From: G020353235 sp964569555
GTDB lineage: Bacteria > Chloroflexota > Dehalococcoidia > Dehalococcoidales > JAUYDJ01
Assembly: GCA_964569555.1 (NCBI GenBank)
Contig: CAZMTT010000036.1
Span: forward strand, 1-12,628
Direction of reading: 5' to 3'
Length of the DNA stretch: 12,628 nt
Part shown: positions 1 through 7,521 of the stretch, in pieces
Layout of the letters: every line of letters begins with the position of its first letter
Numbering within the stretch: position 1 is the stretch's first letter
Position numbers and translations under genes: made by a program
The notes under the pieces: generated by a model
What the model was told of the DNA's origin: nothing
The model's input: only the letters and a program-made list of their open reading frames with translations
Database searches by the model: none

Positions 1-53
1 AGAGCACCTGACTTTTAATCAGGGTGTCACAGGTTCGAGACCTGTACGGCCTA
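1..53 (+). tRNA. tRNA-Lys(UUU), 3' part
   Basis: The anticodon arm is complete: 5-bp stem 7-11/19-23 around a seven-base loop 12-18, with anticodon TTT at 14-16. It is followed by a TTC-type T arm (stem 29-33/41-45, loop 34-40), the 3' acceptor strand 46-52 and discriminator A at 53. The next bases are CAC, so CCA is not encoded and must be added by a nucleotidyltransferase. The 5' acceptor strand and D arm lie outside the window. Confidence 0.93.
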
Positions 54-94
54 CACTCAACCCCCTCATATCTAATTTCTTATCGGTAGCGCTA

Positions 95-1510
95 CTAAGT
101 TATAAGCTCAAAGCGTGCCTGGAAGAAGCGCAGGTATTTGGGCTCATACACCATCTTCAAGCCCTTTGTCTTCTCCCGGTTATCATACACCGCCCTGACT
201 GACTCAGCGACGACATCCATATGGGCCTGGGTGTATACCCGGCGGGGGATGGCCAGACGGGTCAGCTCCAGAGACGGATAGCGGTGGTCGCCGGTTTCGG
301 GGTCTCGCCCGGCGCTAACGATGCCCCGTTCCATACTCCGAATGCCCGAATCCAGATAGAGCTCGGCAGCCAGAGTCTGCGCCGGGAATTTGTCCTGGGA
401 CAGGTGAGAGTAGATACTTCTGGCGTCCAAAAAGACGGCGTGACCGCCCACCGGCTGCACGATGGGGATATTCCAGTTGATGAGCAGGCTGCCCAGGTAT
501 CTGACCTGTTCCACGCGGGAGCGCACATGGTCATCAGCCACCGACTCGGTGATACCGATGGCCAGGGCTTCCATATCGCGCCCGGCCATGCCACCGTAAG
601 TGTGCAGTCCTTCATAGATGACCACCATATTGCGCAGGATATCAAAAAGCTCGCCGTCGTTAACGGCCAGCCAGCCGCCGATATTGACCAGGTGGTCCTT
701 CTTGGCACTCATCCAGGCACCATCGGTATAGCCGCAGAATTCCTTGAGAATGGCGGCGATGGGCTTCCGGGCATACCCCTTCTCCCGCTCCTGGATAAAG
801 AAGGCGTTCTCCACCATACGGGTGGCATCTAAATAGATGGGGATGCTATGCCGATTACACAGCTCGCGCAGTGCCCGCAGGTTGGCCATGCTCACCGGCT
901 GCCCACCGGCCATGTTGACCGTTCCGGCCAGACTGACATAGGGGATATTAGCCATGCCGACCCGCTTAATCAGCGACTCTAATTTGTCCAGGTCAACATT
1001 ACCCTTGAAGGGGTGGAGATTGGCCGGGTCGTGCGCCTCATCAATGATAACATCCACAAATGTGCCGCCGGCCAGCTCCTGGTGCAGGCGGGTGGTGGTG
1101 AAATACATATTGCCCGGGATGTAGTGCCCGGGCTTGATTAATGCCCTGCTGAGCAGGTGCTCGGCACCACGCCCCTGATGGGTGGGTACCATATAGCGGT
1201 AGCCGTAGTACTTCCGCACCGCCTCTTCCAGATGGTAGAAGTTACGGCTGCCGGCATAAGCCTCATCACCCAGCAGCATACCGGCCCACTGCCGGTCACT
1301 CATGGCGCTGGTGCCGCTATCGGTAAGCAAATCGATATAAACATCCTCGGAACGGAGCAGAAAGGTGTTATAGCCGGCGTCAACTACTGCCTTCTGCCGT
1401 TCCGGCAGGGTGGTCATCTTGATTGGCTCCACCATCTTGATTTTCCAGGGCTCTGCCCAGGAACGGCGGCCAAACTGCTGCCCCATCGTCCTGAATTCAG
1501 GATTATTCAT
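95..1510 (-). CDS. tpl: tyrosine phenol-lyase (beta-tyrosinase)
   Basis: A 471-residue PLP-dependent beta-eliminating lyase, predicted to cleave L-tyrosine to phenol, pyruvate and ammonia in the cytoplasm. From memory of the Citrobacter enzyme, all key residues recur with a constant +14 offset: Tyr85, Asn199, Asp228 and Arg231 of the PLP site, Lys271 (PLP Schiff base, in SAKKD) and Arg418 (substrate carboxylate). Residues that separate this enzyme from tryptophanase are also of the phenol-lyase type: Thr138 in FTTTR (tryptophanase has Asp), Arg395 in SMERG (tryptophanase has Ile/Val) and Phe462-Phe463 in RFF (tryptophanase has His). The ATG is preceded by GGAGG at 1518-1522, 7 bases upstream, so the roughly 14 extra N-terminal residues are probably real. 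It lies 44 bp downstream of the superoxide reductase gene on the same strand, probably co-transcribed. The family call is very firm; tyrosine specificity is inferred from the residues. Confidence 0.93.
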   Translation of the reverse strand: MNNPEFRTMGQQFGRRSWAEPWKIKMVEPIKMTTLPERQKAVVDAGYNTFLLRSEDVYIDLLTDSGTSAMSDRQWAGMLLGDEAYAGSRNFYHLEEAVRKYYGYRYMVPTHQGRGAEHLLSRALIKPGHYIPGNMYFTTTRLHQELAGGTFVDVIIDEAHDPANLHPFKGNVDLDKLESLIKRVGMANIPYVSLAGTVNMAGGQPVSMANLRALRELCNRHSIPIYLDATRMVENAFFIQEREKGYARKPIAAILKEFCGYTDGAWMSAKKDHLVNIGGWLAVNDGELFDILRNMVVIYEGLHTYGGMAGRDMEALAIGITESVADDHVRSRVEQVRYLGSLLINWNIPIVQPVGGHAVFLDARSIYSHLSQDKFPAQTLAAELYLDSGIRSMERGIVSAGRDPETGDHRYPSLELTRLAIPRRVYTQAHMDVVAESVRAVYDNREKTKGLKMVYEPKYLRFFQARFELIT

Positions 1511-1554
1511 CTTTCTCCCTCCAAGTTACCCACCTGTCGCCGGCCCAAACTGCG

Positions 1555-1950
1555 CTAGCCGAGCTTAATCTCCCGGCCTGACTGCCACAGCCCGTGAATA
1601 TTGCACTGGGCAGCCGCATAGAGCGTGCCCGGCTTAGTAATCTTGAGCGACGCCGTCACCTCATGATCGGTATAGACCGGTCCCTGGTTCGGTCCGGCGG
1701 CTGATTCCCCGTGGGCGGAGAACTCAAAGTGCCCCACTTGATAGGGAAACTTCTCCCCCTCGGCGTGAAAATAGACCGAAATCCAGCGGATATGGTGCTC
1801 GGTGGTGTTGGGGTGGGCGATTTCCTTGCCCACGCTGACCTTCACCGAAAATGGCTCGCCCGCTTTCACCCTGTCCGGGCACTCTATTACCGGGACATGT
1901 TTTTCCGCCTTCCAGTCAGCGGCCTGAAAGAGCTCACCAAATGCCTTCAT
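1555..1950 (-). CDS. class II superoxide reductase (neelaredoxin type)
   Basis: A 131-residue desulfoferrodoxin-family protein without the N-terminal desulforedoxin domain, hence class II. The family reduces superoxide to hydrogen peroxide at a mononuclear iron without making oxygen, which suits anaerobes. All iron ligands of the family are visible: Glu16-Lys17-His18 in the EKHVP motif (Glu is the sixth ligand, Lys the catalytic residue), His46 in HPNTTEH, His52, and Cys116/His119 in CNIHGLW. The length matches the class. The ATG has an AGGGGGG-like purine stretch upstream and its own candidate promoter at 1987-2017. The gene reads leftward into the tyrosine phenol-lyase gene, suggesting a two-gene unit. 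Electrons would normally come from rubredoxin or a similar donor; none is encoded here. Confidence 0.95.
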   Translation of the reverse strand: MKAFGELFQAADWKAEKHVPVIECPDRVKAGEPFSVKVSVGKEIAHPNTTEHHIRWISVYFHAEGEKFPYQVGHFEFSAHGESAAGPNQGPVYTDHEVTASLKITKPGTLYAAAQCNIHGLWQSGREIKLG

Positions 1951-1986
1951 TTCACACCCCCCTCATTATGGCTTTGCCCTGTTTTT

Positions 1987-2017
1987 ATTATACCTTTATA
2001 TCTTTCTCTTTGGGCAA
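1987..2017 (-). promoter_or_regulatory. candidate promoter for superoxide reductase-tpl
   Basis: On the minus strand, -35 TTGCCC (2012-2017) is followed after 19 bases by a perfect -10 TATAAT (1987-1992). Transcription would start near 1980, leaving a leader of about 30 bases. The -35 matches 4 of 6 consensus bases and the spacer is long, so the -10 is the stronger part of the evidence. Confidence 0.5.
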
Positions 2018-2033
2018 CTTAAAATCGCCGGGA

Positions 2034-2687
2034 TTAGCCAAAGAAGGCGGTCAGCAACACCGATACAATCCCGACCAGGAAGATGCCGTCAAAGACACCG
2101 GCCCCGCCGATAGAGACCATCCCCGCCCCCAGCTTCCTCGCCTTCCCCAGGTTCAAGAGGTCGCCGCCAATCAGCGTGCCCAGAACCCCCGAGATATAGG
2201 CACAGGGGGCGGCAAACTCCCGCGCCAGCAAAATGGCCAGCAGCGCCGCCAGTATCGGTGGTATGAACATGGGAATCGTCAGCCCCCGCCCCGGCACCGC
2301 CCTGGTCATGAACTTGCAGATAACAATCATCACTACGGTGGCGGCCGCCACCGGCCATAGCGGCACCCGCAGGAGCAGATAGATGGATAAAATAAGCGGA
2401 ATAACGGCGCCACCCAGATTTATGGCCAGCCCCGACTCGTAGCGCACCGGCACCTCAAACCAGCCGAAAAGGCGCCGCCGGGAATAGTAGGTCGTCTTTT
2501 TGGTCAGGGGGATATTGATTATGGAGCCAATCAGGATAAAGAGCAGAATCAGTAGCGCTGTCTCGGGAGAGACGCCCAGCCTTCCCAGGCTGAAGGTGGT
2601 GACATTGAAGAAGATTAGCAGAAACAGGACGGGCAGGAATAATATGAATAAGACCAGGAGCAGACAGCCTATGGGAAAGAAAAACAC
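2034..2687 (-). CDS. DUF1614 family integral membrane protein
   Basis: A 217-residue hydrophobic protein with about six to seven predicted membrane segments (roughly 5-28, 43-60, 92-106, 110-127, 138-155, 160-176 and 198-215). The conserved C-terminal motif GGAGVFDGIF (194-203) and the polar segment GGDLLNL (174-180) fit the DUF1614 family, whose function is not known to me. The start is GTG at 2687, with GGTGAGG shortly upstream on the minus strand. It sits 83 bp upstream of the superoxide reductase gene on the same strand, but each has a candidate promoter, so co-transcription is possible rather than certain. No transport motif, heme ligand set or protease motif was recognised. The family assignment comes from recognising the motif; no functional claim is made. 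Confidence 0.75.
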   Translation of the reverse strand: MFFFPIGCLLLVLFILFLPVLFLLIFFNVTTFSLGRLGVSPETALLILLFILIGSIINIPLTKKTTYYSRRRLFGWFEVPVRYESGLAINLGGAVIPLILSIYLLLRVPLWPVAAATVVMIVICKFMTRAVPGRGLTIPMFIPPILAALLAILLAREFAAPCAYISGVLGTLIGGDLLNLGKARKLGAGMVSIGGAGVFDGIFLVGIVSVLLTAFFG

Positions 2688-2707
2688 GCCAGCTATACCT
2701 CACCCCT

Positions 2708-2736
2708 ATCATAAAACAACCCCTTGTCGGGTGCAA
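2708..2736 (-). promoter_or_regulatory. candidate leftward promoter for DUF1614 gene
   Basis: On the minus strand, -35 TTGCAC (2731-2736) and -10 TATGAT (2708-2713) are separated by 17 bases. The predicted start near 2701 leaves a leader of only about 14 bases before the GTG. It overlaps the rightward promoter of the regulator gene, so the two would compete for polymerase. The -35 match is weak. Confidence 0.35.
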
Positions 2737-2752
2737 AAACTGCTATTATAAT
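2724..2752 (+). promoter_or_regulatory. promoter of the winged-helix regulator
   Basis: -35 TTGTCG (2724-2729), a 17-base spacer and a perfect -10 TATAAT (2747-2752). The predicted start is near 2759, giving a leader of about 18 bases that holds a GGGGGAG ribosome site just before the ATG at 2777. Confidence 0.65.
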
Positions 2753-2776
2753 ATTAGCGAATTCGGGGGAGTTCTG

Positions 2777-3580
2777 ATGGTAGAGATACTGCGCAATAAA
2801 AACCTGGCCACCAAATTTCAGATACTAGTCGAGATTGCCAACCGCGGCCCCAATATCCAGCAGCGGGACATCGCCCAGAAGCTGGCGGTTACCCCCCAGG
2901 CAATATCAGACTACACCCGCCAGCTGGTCAAAGAGGGCCTGCTGCGGGCCGAGGGGCGCTCCCGATACCGGGTAACCACCGAAGGCGTCAACTGGATAAT
3001 CAAGATACTGCGCGAACTGAGAGGCTATCACACCGCTATTGAGCAGGCGGTGACCAACATTTCGGTCTGTGCCGCCGTTGCCGATGCCGACTTGACCCAG
3101 GGGCAGACCGTCGGGCTGGAAATGAAAGACGGGCTGCTCTTCGCCACCAGAAAGGCGGCGGGCGGCGCCCGGGGCATAGCTTCTAATGATGCCAAAGCCG
3201 GTGAAGATGTCGGCGTGGCCAACATTGAGGGCATCGTCAGCCTGACCAGAGGTAAAGTTACCATCCTGAAAGTGCCCGGCATCCAGTGCGGCGGCTCCGG
3301 GATGGTTGACCGCGACCGCCTGCAGCAAGAGCTGGCCGGCCGAAAACTGACCGGCGCCATCGGCATTGAAGCCATTGTCGCCCTGAAGAAACTCAACACC
3401 AAGTCTGCCTACCGCTACGGCGTGGCGGAAGCCGCCATTGAGGCGGCTAACAGCGGTCTGGCTTCACTCATCGTCTGCGTTGATGATGAAATCTCGGGTC
3501 TGGTGCGGCGGCTGGAAGCCGAGAGCATAGACTACGAACTCATCGACCTGCGAAAAAGTGGCCACAACGCCGATACTTAA
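2777..3580 (+). CDS. winged-helix transcriptional regulator (COG1497-like)
   Basis: A 267-residue protein with an N-terminal MarR-like winged helix (about 10-75). The helix-turn-helix covers QQRDIAQKLAVTPQAISDY (28-46) and the wing lies around 55-68. A longer C-terminal domain (about 95-262) is rich in small residues and carries GIQCGGSGMVDRDRL (168-182) and a predicted alpha/beta tail ending in YELIDL. This layout resembles the COG1497-type predicted regulators common in archaea and some anaerobic bacteria; the C-terminal domain is presumably a sensor of unknown ligand. The ATG follows GGGGGAG with good spacing and a clear promoter. It lies 131 bp upstream of the corrinoid-type operon, in the same direction. 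It is therefore a candidate regulator of that operon or of the divergent DUF1614 gene, but nothing in the sequence proves either. Confidence 0.75.
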   Translation: MVEILRNKNLATKFQILVEIANRGPNIQQRDIAQKLAVTPQAISDYTRQLVKEGLLRAEGRSRYRVTTEGVNWIIKILRELRGYHTAIEQAVTNISVCAAVADADLTQGQTVGLEMKDGLLFATRKAAGGARGIASNDAKAGEDVGVANIEGIVSLTRGKVTILKVPGIQCGGSGMVDRDRLQQELAGRKLTGAIGIEAIVALKKLNTKSAYRYGVAEAAIEAANSGLASLIVCVDDEISGLVRRLEAESIDYELIDLRKSGHNADT

Positions 3581-3632
3581 TCACCATCAGCCGGATACCC
3601 CCGCTAATCCATTAAAAATGCCCGTTACCTCA

Positions 3633-3663
3633 TTGACACCCCCCTGTTACAAAGTTCTATAAT
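3633..3663 (+). promoter_or_regulatory. promoter of the toroid/DUF4430/ECF operon
   Basis: A consensus -35 TTGACA (3633-3638) and a consensus -10 TATAAT (3658-3663) are separated by 19 bases rather than 17. Transcription would start near 3670, inside the inverted repeat at 3665-3694. Perfect hexamers with an overlong spacer often mark promoters that need a DNA-twisting activator; here they may simply be a strong promoter held down by a repressor. Confidence 0.7.
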
Positions 3664-3664
3664 C

Positions 3665-3694
3665 AAGTAAACTTGTTTTTAGACAAGTTTACTT
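3665..3694 (+). promoter_or_regulatory. perfect 11-bp inverted repeat, probable operator
   Basis: Arm AAGTAAACTTG (3665-3675), an 8-base centre, and the exact reverse complement CAAGTTTACTT (3684-3694). It begins two bases after the -10 and spans the predicted start site, a classic repressor position (TetR-like operators look similar). It could also fold as a hairpin in the 5' end of the mRNA, 6 bases before the ribosome site. No T-run follows, so it is not a terminator. Confidence 0.65.
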
Positions 3695-3711
3695 TTAATA
3701 GGTGGTGTCTG

Positions 3712-5277
3712 ATGGGCAAGATAGTTAGACTTCTCGGCGGCCTTCTGCTAATTTCAACCATCCTGGCAATGAACGCAGTACCGGCAATGGCTACTGGTCA
3801 GCCAGACCTGGAGCCGAGCCAGATTATCGCCACGGCTTATACCGGCATTACCAATACGGTTACGGTACTCGTAAAAAACAATGAGAATACGGCCAGTGAC
3901 AATTTCGGTGTATTGCTAGAAGCGAAATATGGGACAGGGGACTATACCACTGTAGATAATATAACCGGCAACTCAATCCTTGACAAAGACAACGCCTGGT
4001 ATGCCGATGCCCAGGTGAAGTTTGACTGGACGCCATCAACGTCTGGAGACTATACGCTGAGGGCAACGGTCGACCCGGGCGGCTATGTCAGCGAGACAAA
4101 CGAGACGAATAATGAGCTCACCGGCAACATCAGTGTAGCTGAACTCACCCCGATAAACGTAACGGTGAGGGTGGAAAGCAGTACTTCTACAATATGGAGT
4201 GGCAGCGTGACCTTCAGCACCTCGAACATAACCGATAAGCAGGGCACCACTCATAATATCGACCACCCTACGGCGCTGGGAGCCTTAGCTGAAGCCACCC
4301 TGGCTGGCGGCTTCAGCTACGTGGTATCCAGTGCCTGGGGCCCGTTAGGTTTTGTGGAGAATGTAGCCGGTGAAGCCAATGCCGGTATAGACGGATGGAA
4401 ATACCGGGTTAACTGGGTCGATGCTGGTATTCCGGCGGTTGATTTTGCCCTTAGCGAAAATGATACGGTTCTATGGTATTACGGTACCTGGGGAGGCTCG
4501 CTGGCACTGAGCCTCACCGCAGATAACACCAGCCTCCCCGCCACGGATAACTTTACGGCTACCGTAGAATACTACGATGACGCTACTTCAAGCTTTGCCC
4601 CGCTCGCCGATGCCACCCTCCATGCCGGCTCGCGAATCTACACTACCGATGCCAGCGGTCAGGTAAATATTTCCCTGCCCCCCGGGGTTTATACTGTCTA
4701 TGCCGACAGGGGGGATTACACCGAATATACCAGGTCAAACCAAGAGACCGTCATTGTGCACGTTACGCTCACCCTCCGACCGGGCTGGAACTTCATATCG
4801 ATGCCCAAAAAGCTAGCCAGCGATAACTGCACGGCGTCGGCGGTATTCAGTGGCGTCAATACTGACGGTCACTCTATCTTCTACTATACTTCGAGCGGGT
4901 GGTCGGCGATGACTACTGATACTACCGTCTCACCCCTGGAAGGCATCTGGATATACTCTACCGGCACCAAGGAACTGCGCCCCCTGTTCGACCCCGACCC
5001 GCGCCAGGTACCGCCGACGAAACAGCTATCGGCGGGTTGGAACGCCATCGGGTTCTCCGATTTCACGGCCGCCTCAGCCAACTCTGCCCTGACCTCTGTT
5101 GAGGACGAGTGGGCTACCCTTATCGCTTACGATGCCGTTGCTCAAGCCTATGAAGTGTCGATAATTAATAACGCTCCGGCCAGTGATACTCACAGTGAAA
5201 GCAGACCGATGTATCCCTGGAAGGGCTACTGGTTCTATATGACCGATGCCGGGGAGCTGGCCAGTATAGGCTCATGA
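3712..5277 (+). CDS. secreted CARDB-DUF4430 (transcobalamin-like C-terminal) protein
   Basis: 521 residues from the ATG at 3712. I chose this over the ATG at 3673 because GGTGGTG (3701-3707) precedes it, a signal peptide then begins at residue 1, and the earlier ATG lies inside the palindrome at the predicted transcription start. Domains: signal peptide 1-27 (cleavage after AMA); CARDB-type Ig-like domain about 31-143, ending in the hallmark SETNETNNEL; DUF4430 domain about 148-260 with the GWKYRVN motif (228-234) and a closing DTVLWYYGTW; Ig-like region 262-352; and two copies of a GWN...GYW-type surface module (357-418 starting RPGWNFISMP, 438-515 starting SAGWNAIGF). There is no membrane anchor. 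DUF4430 corresponds to the beta domain of transcobalamin and intrinsic factor, so a role in binding corrinoid outside the cell is inferred. It is the first gene of the six-gene operon; the next gene begins after 1 bp. Confidence 0.82.
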   Translation: MGKIVRLLGGLLLISTILAMNAVPAMATGQPDLEPSQIIATAYTGITNTVTVLVKNNENTASDNFGVLLEAKYGTGDYTTVDNITGNSILDKDNAWYADAQVKFDWTPSTSGDYTLRATVDPGGYVSETNETNNELTGNISVAELTPINVTVRVESSTSTIWSGSVTFSTSNITDKQGTTHNIDHPTALGALAEATLAGGFSYVVSSAWGPLGFVENVAGEANAGIDGWKYRVNWVDAGIPAVDFALSENDTVLWYYGTWGGSLALSLTADNTSLPATDNFTATVEYYDDATSSFAPLADATLHAGSRIYTTDASGQVNISLPPGVYTVYADRGDYTEYTRSNQETVIVHVTLTLRPGWNFISMPKKLASDNCTASAVFSGVNTDGHSIFYYTSSGWSAMTTDTTVSPLEGIWIYSTGTKELRPLFDPDPRQVPPTKQLSAGWNAIGFSDFTAASANSALTSVEDEWATLIAYDAVAQAYEVSIINNAPASDTHSESRPMYPWKGYWFYMTDAGELASIGS

Positions 5278-5278
5278 T

Positions 5279-7510
5279 ATGAATATGGCTAGATGGATTA
5301 AGAAACTTGGCCTGGTGGTAACCACTTTCCTGGTCTGCCTGCTGGGAATACTCCTCCCGGCAGCGGCTGTCGCCGCCGACATTACCCAACCCGAGGAATT
5401 CTACGGAACTATTACCGCTAACGGGGCGGACGCGCCCGCAGGCACCGTGATTGTCGCCAAGATAGGCGGGGTGGAGAAGGGTAGCTTTACTACCACCGAA
5501 GCCGGGAACTACGGTGGCTCGGGCACGTTTGACTCCCGGCTGATTGTCTCGGGTGAAGAGGCTGACCGGGATAAGACAATAACCTTCTGGGTAAATGGCT
5601 CGCCGGCTGACCAGACAGCAATATACCAACCCGGTGAATCTACGGAGCTTAATCTAACCGCCTGGGTTTACCCCCTGCAGTCCGGCGATATTCAGATAAC
5701 CCGGGCCTTAAACTACCTGAGGCAAAGGCAGGCACAGCAGTCCACCGGTAGTATTGGTGGTTTTAGTGTCGACGCCTGGGTGGTGATGGCTATCGCTGCC
5801 GCCGGTGAAGACCCCGATAGCTGGGCGGTAGGCAGCACTTCTATTGTTGACTACCTGAAAAACAACCGCGCCAGCCTGGGCGATATTGCCACCGACTGGG
5901 CAAGGTCAATACTGGCCATCACCGCTGCCGACCAGGACCCGGCCAGCTTCGGCGGCTTTGATTATGTTGCCAAGCTGAAGTCTTATTATGAGAGCAACCA
6001 GATTGGCTCGATATCGCTACTCAACGACGACTTCTGGGGGGTGCTGGCGCTAATCTCAGCCGGGGAAAGCCAGAGCTCGGCGATTATCACCGACACGGTG
6101 GCTTTCATCAAGGCTAACCAGAACACCGACCACGGCTGGGGGCTGACCGCTACCGGCGATAGTGATGCCGACAACACCGCCGCCGCCATAATGGCGCTCA
6201 TCGCCGCCGGGGAGAGCCCCGGCTCAACCGTAATCGACAATGCCCTGGACTACCTCAAAACGCGCCAGCAAAATGATGGTGGCTTTGCCTCAGAGGGATT
6301 CACTAACTCCGGTGTCGACGCCTGGGTAATTAACGCCATTACCGCTGCCGACCAGGACCCGACCAGCAGTACCTGGACGAAGAGCGGCCACAACCCGGTG
6401 GGCCATCTGCTGAGCCTGCAGGTTGCCGATGGCTCCTTTAACTGGAATGCCAGCCAGAACTATAATCCAGAGTGGATGACCGCCTACGCCATAGCGGCGC
6501 TGCGGGGCAAGCCATATCCGGTAGCCATATTCTCCGCTTCGTCTGATGATGGCAACGGCGGGGGAGGCGGTGGCGGCGGCGGTGGCGGTGGCACGCCCGG
6601 TTTTACCGTTGTGGTTGACTCGGTAACCCCAAGCGGCCGATTCACCGAAGAGGTTACCGCCCGGTCCGGGGATGGCAAAGTCAAGCTCACCATAAGCGAG
6701 GACACCATCGGCAAGCAGGCGGGGGGACAGGCACTGCGCACCATAAGAATAAACGAGATGAATCACCACCCGGCGCCACCCGATGATAGCCACGTTATCG
6801 GGCTGGTCTACGACCTTGAGCCGGACGGGGCTACCTTTGACCCGCCGATAAGCATGACGGTTAAATATAACCCGGCCCTTCTCCCCGATGGAGTCAGTGA
6901 AGAAAACCTGGTGGTCGCCTTCTGGGATGAAGATACCGACGAGTGGGTGGAATGCTCATGCACCGTTGACGCCGGGAGCAACACCATCACCGCCGAAGTG
7001 AGCCACTTCACCGCCTTCACTGCTCTATCGTCAACCCGCCCGGCAGCCTTTACCGCCAGTGATTTAACCATAACTCCCGAAGAGGCTGAAATAGGGCAGG
7101 CGGTAACCATCAGCGTTACCATCAGCAATAATGGCGACCTCAGCGATGACTACGAAGTAACCCTCAAAATAAATGATACTGCCGTCGAGACCAGAACAGT
7201 TGCCGTCGCCGGTGGCGACAGCCAGTCGGTCAGCTTTGAAATAATTAAAGATACCACCGGCACCTATCAGGTGGCCATTGATGGCTTGAGCGGCTCGTTT
7301 GTGGTCGGGGAGGAAGTGTCGGCGGTGGCACCACCCCTCGCCTCCCCCCAGTCCACCAATGAGTCGGCGGCACCGGCGGCACCGACACCCCCGCTGCCAC
7401 CGTCAGACCAGACTGAGCCGCTTAACCTGCCCATCATCGGCGGCATCATCGGCGGCCTGATACTGCTGGCCCTGCTTGTCTTTCTGGCGATAAGGCACTT
7501 TACCTACTAG
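5279..7510 (+). CDS. membrane-anchored alpha/alpha-toroid protein (prenyltransferase/transcobalamin-like repeats) with CARDB domain
   Basis: 743 residues. In order: signal peptide 1-33 (AAAVAA before Asp34); beta domain about 36-130; an alpha/alpha-toroid about 138-412; a run of 12 glycines (427-438); a beta domain about 441-583; CARDB about 588-677; a Pro/Ala-rich stalk 680-715; and a single membrane helix 717-737 with a short basic tail. The toroid repeats carry recurrent DAWV, ITAADQDP and QNDGGF-like motifs; two repeats share ITAADQDP exactly. Such toroids occur in prenyltransferases, terpene cyclases and the N-terminal domain of intrinsic factor/transcobalamin. No DxDD cyclase motif is seen, so binding rather than catalysis is likely. 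This gives a surface-displayed binder on a stalk. It starts 1 bp after the preceding stop without a strong ribosome site, suggesting translational coupling. A second ATG is two codons downstream. Confidence 0.82.
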   Translation: MNMARWIKKLGLVVTTFLVCLLGILLPAAAVAADITQPEEFYGTITANGADAPAGTVIVAKIGGVEKGSFTTTEAGNYGGSGTFDSRLIVSGEEADRDKTITFWVNGSPADQTAIYQPGESTELNLTAWVYPLQSGDIQITRALNYLRQRQAQQSTGSIGGFSVDAWVVMAIAAAGEDPDSWAVGSTSIVDYLKNNRASLGDIATDWARSILAITAADQDPASFGGFDYVAKLKSYYESNQIGSISLLNDDFWGVLALISAGESQSSAIITDTVAFIKANQNTDHGWGLTATGDSDADNTAAAIMALIAAGESPGSTVIDNALDYLKTRQQNDGGFASEGFTNSGVDAWVINAITAADQDPTSSTWTKSGHNPVGHLLSLQVADGSFNWNASQNYNPEWMTAYAIAALRGKPYPVAIFSASSDDGNGGGGGGGGGGGGTPGFTVVVDSVTPSGRFTEEVTARSGDGKVKLTISEDTIGKQAGGQALRTIRINEMNHHPAPPDDSHVIGLVYDLEPDGATFDPPISMTVKYNPALLPDGVSEENLVVAFWDEDTDEWVECSCTVDAGSNTITAEVSHFTAFTALSSTRPAAFTASDLTITPEEAEIGQAVTISVTISNNGDLSDDYEVTLKINDTAVETRTVAVAGGDSQSVSFEIIKDTTGTYQVAIDGLSGSFVVGEEVSAVAPPLASPQSTNESAAPAAPTPPLPPSDQTEPLNLPIIGGIIGGLILLALLVFLAIRHFTY

Positions 7511-7521
7511 AGACGAAATAA

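Noticed and set aside
86..95. Palindrome GTAGCGCTAC at the end of the tyrosine phenol-lyase gene as a terminator
   Set aside because: The self-complementary stretch has no loop and no T-run on the minus strand, so it is not a convincing terminator.
221..832. 203-codon open frame on the plus strand
   Set aside because: It lies wholly inside the tyrosine phenol-lyase gene on the opposite strand, whose active-site residues are all present. The plus-strand product shows no recognisable domain.
95..1510. Tryptophanase (tnaA)
   Set aside because: The specificity positions carry Thr138, Arg395 and Phe462-Phe463, the phenol-lyase set, instead of the Asp, Ile/Val and His of tryptophanase.
3673..3711. 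Earlier ATG for the first operon gene
   Set aside because: It lies inside the palindrome at the predicted transcription start, has no ribosome site, and would add 13 residues ahead of a clean signal peptide that begins at 3712.
5279..7510. Squalene/terpene cyclase or prenyltransferase enzyme
   Set aside because: The toroid repeats fit the fold, but no DxDD catalytic motif is visible. The protein is secreted, stalked and membrane-anchored within an uptake operon.
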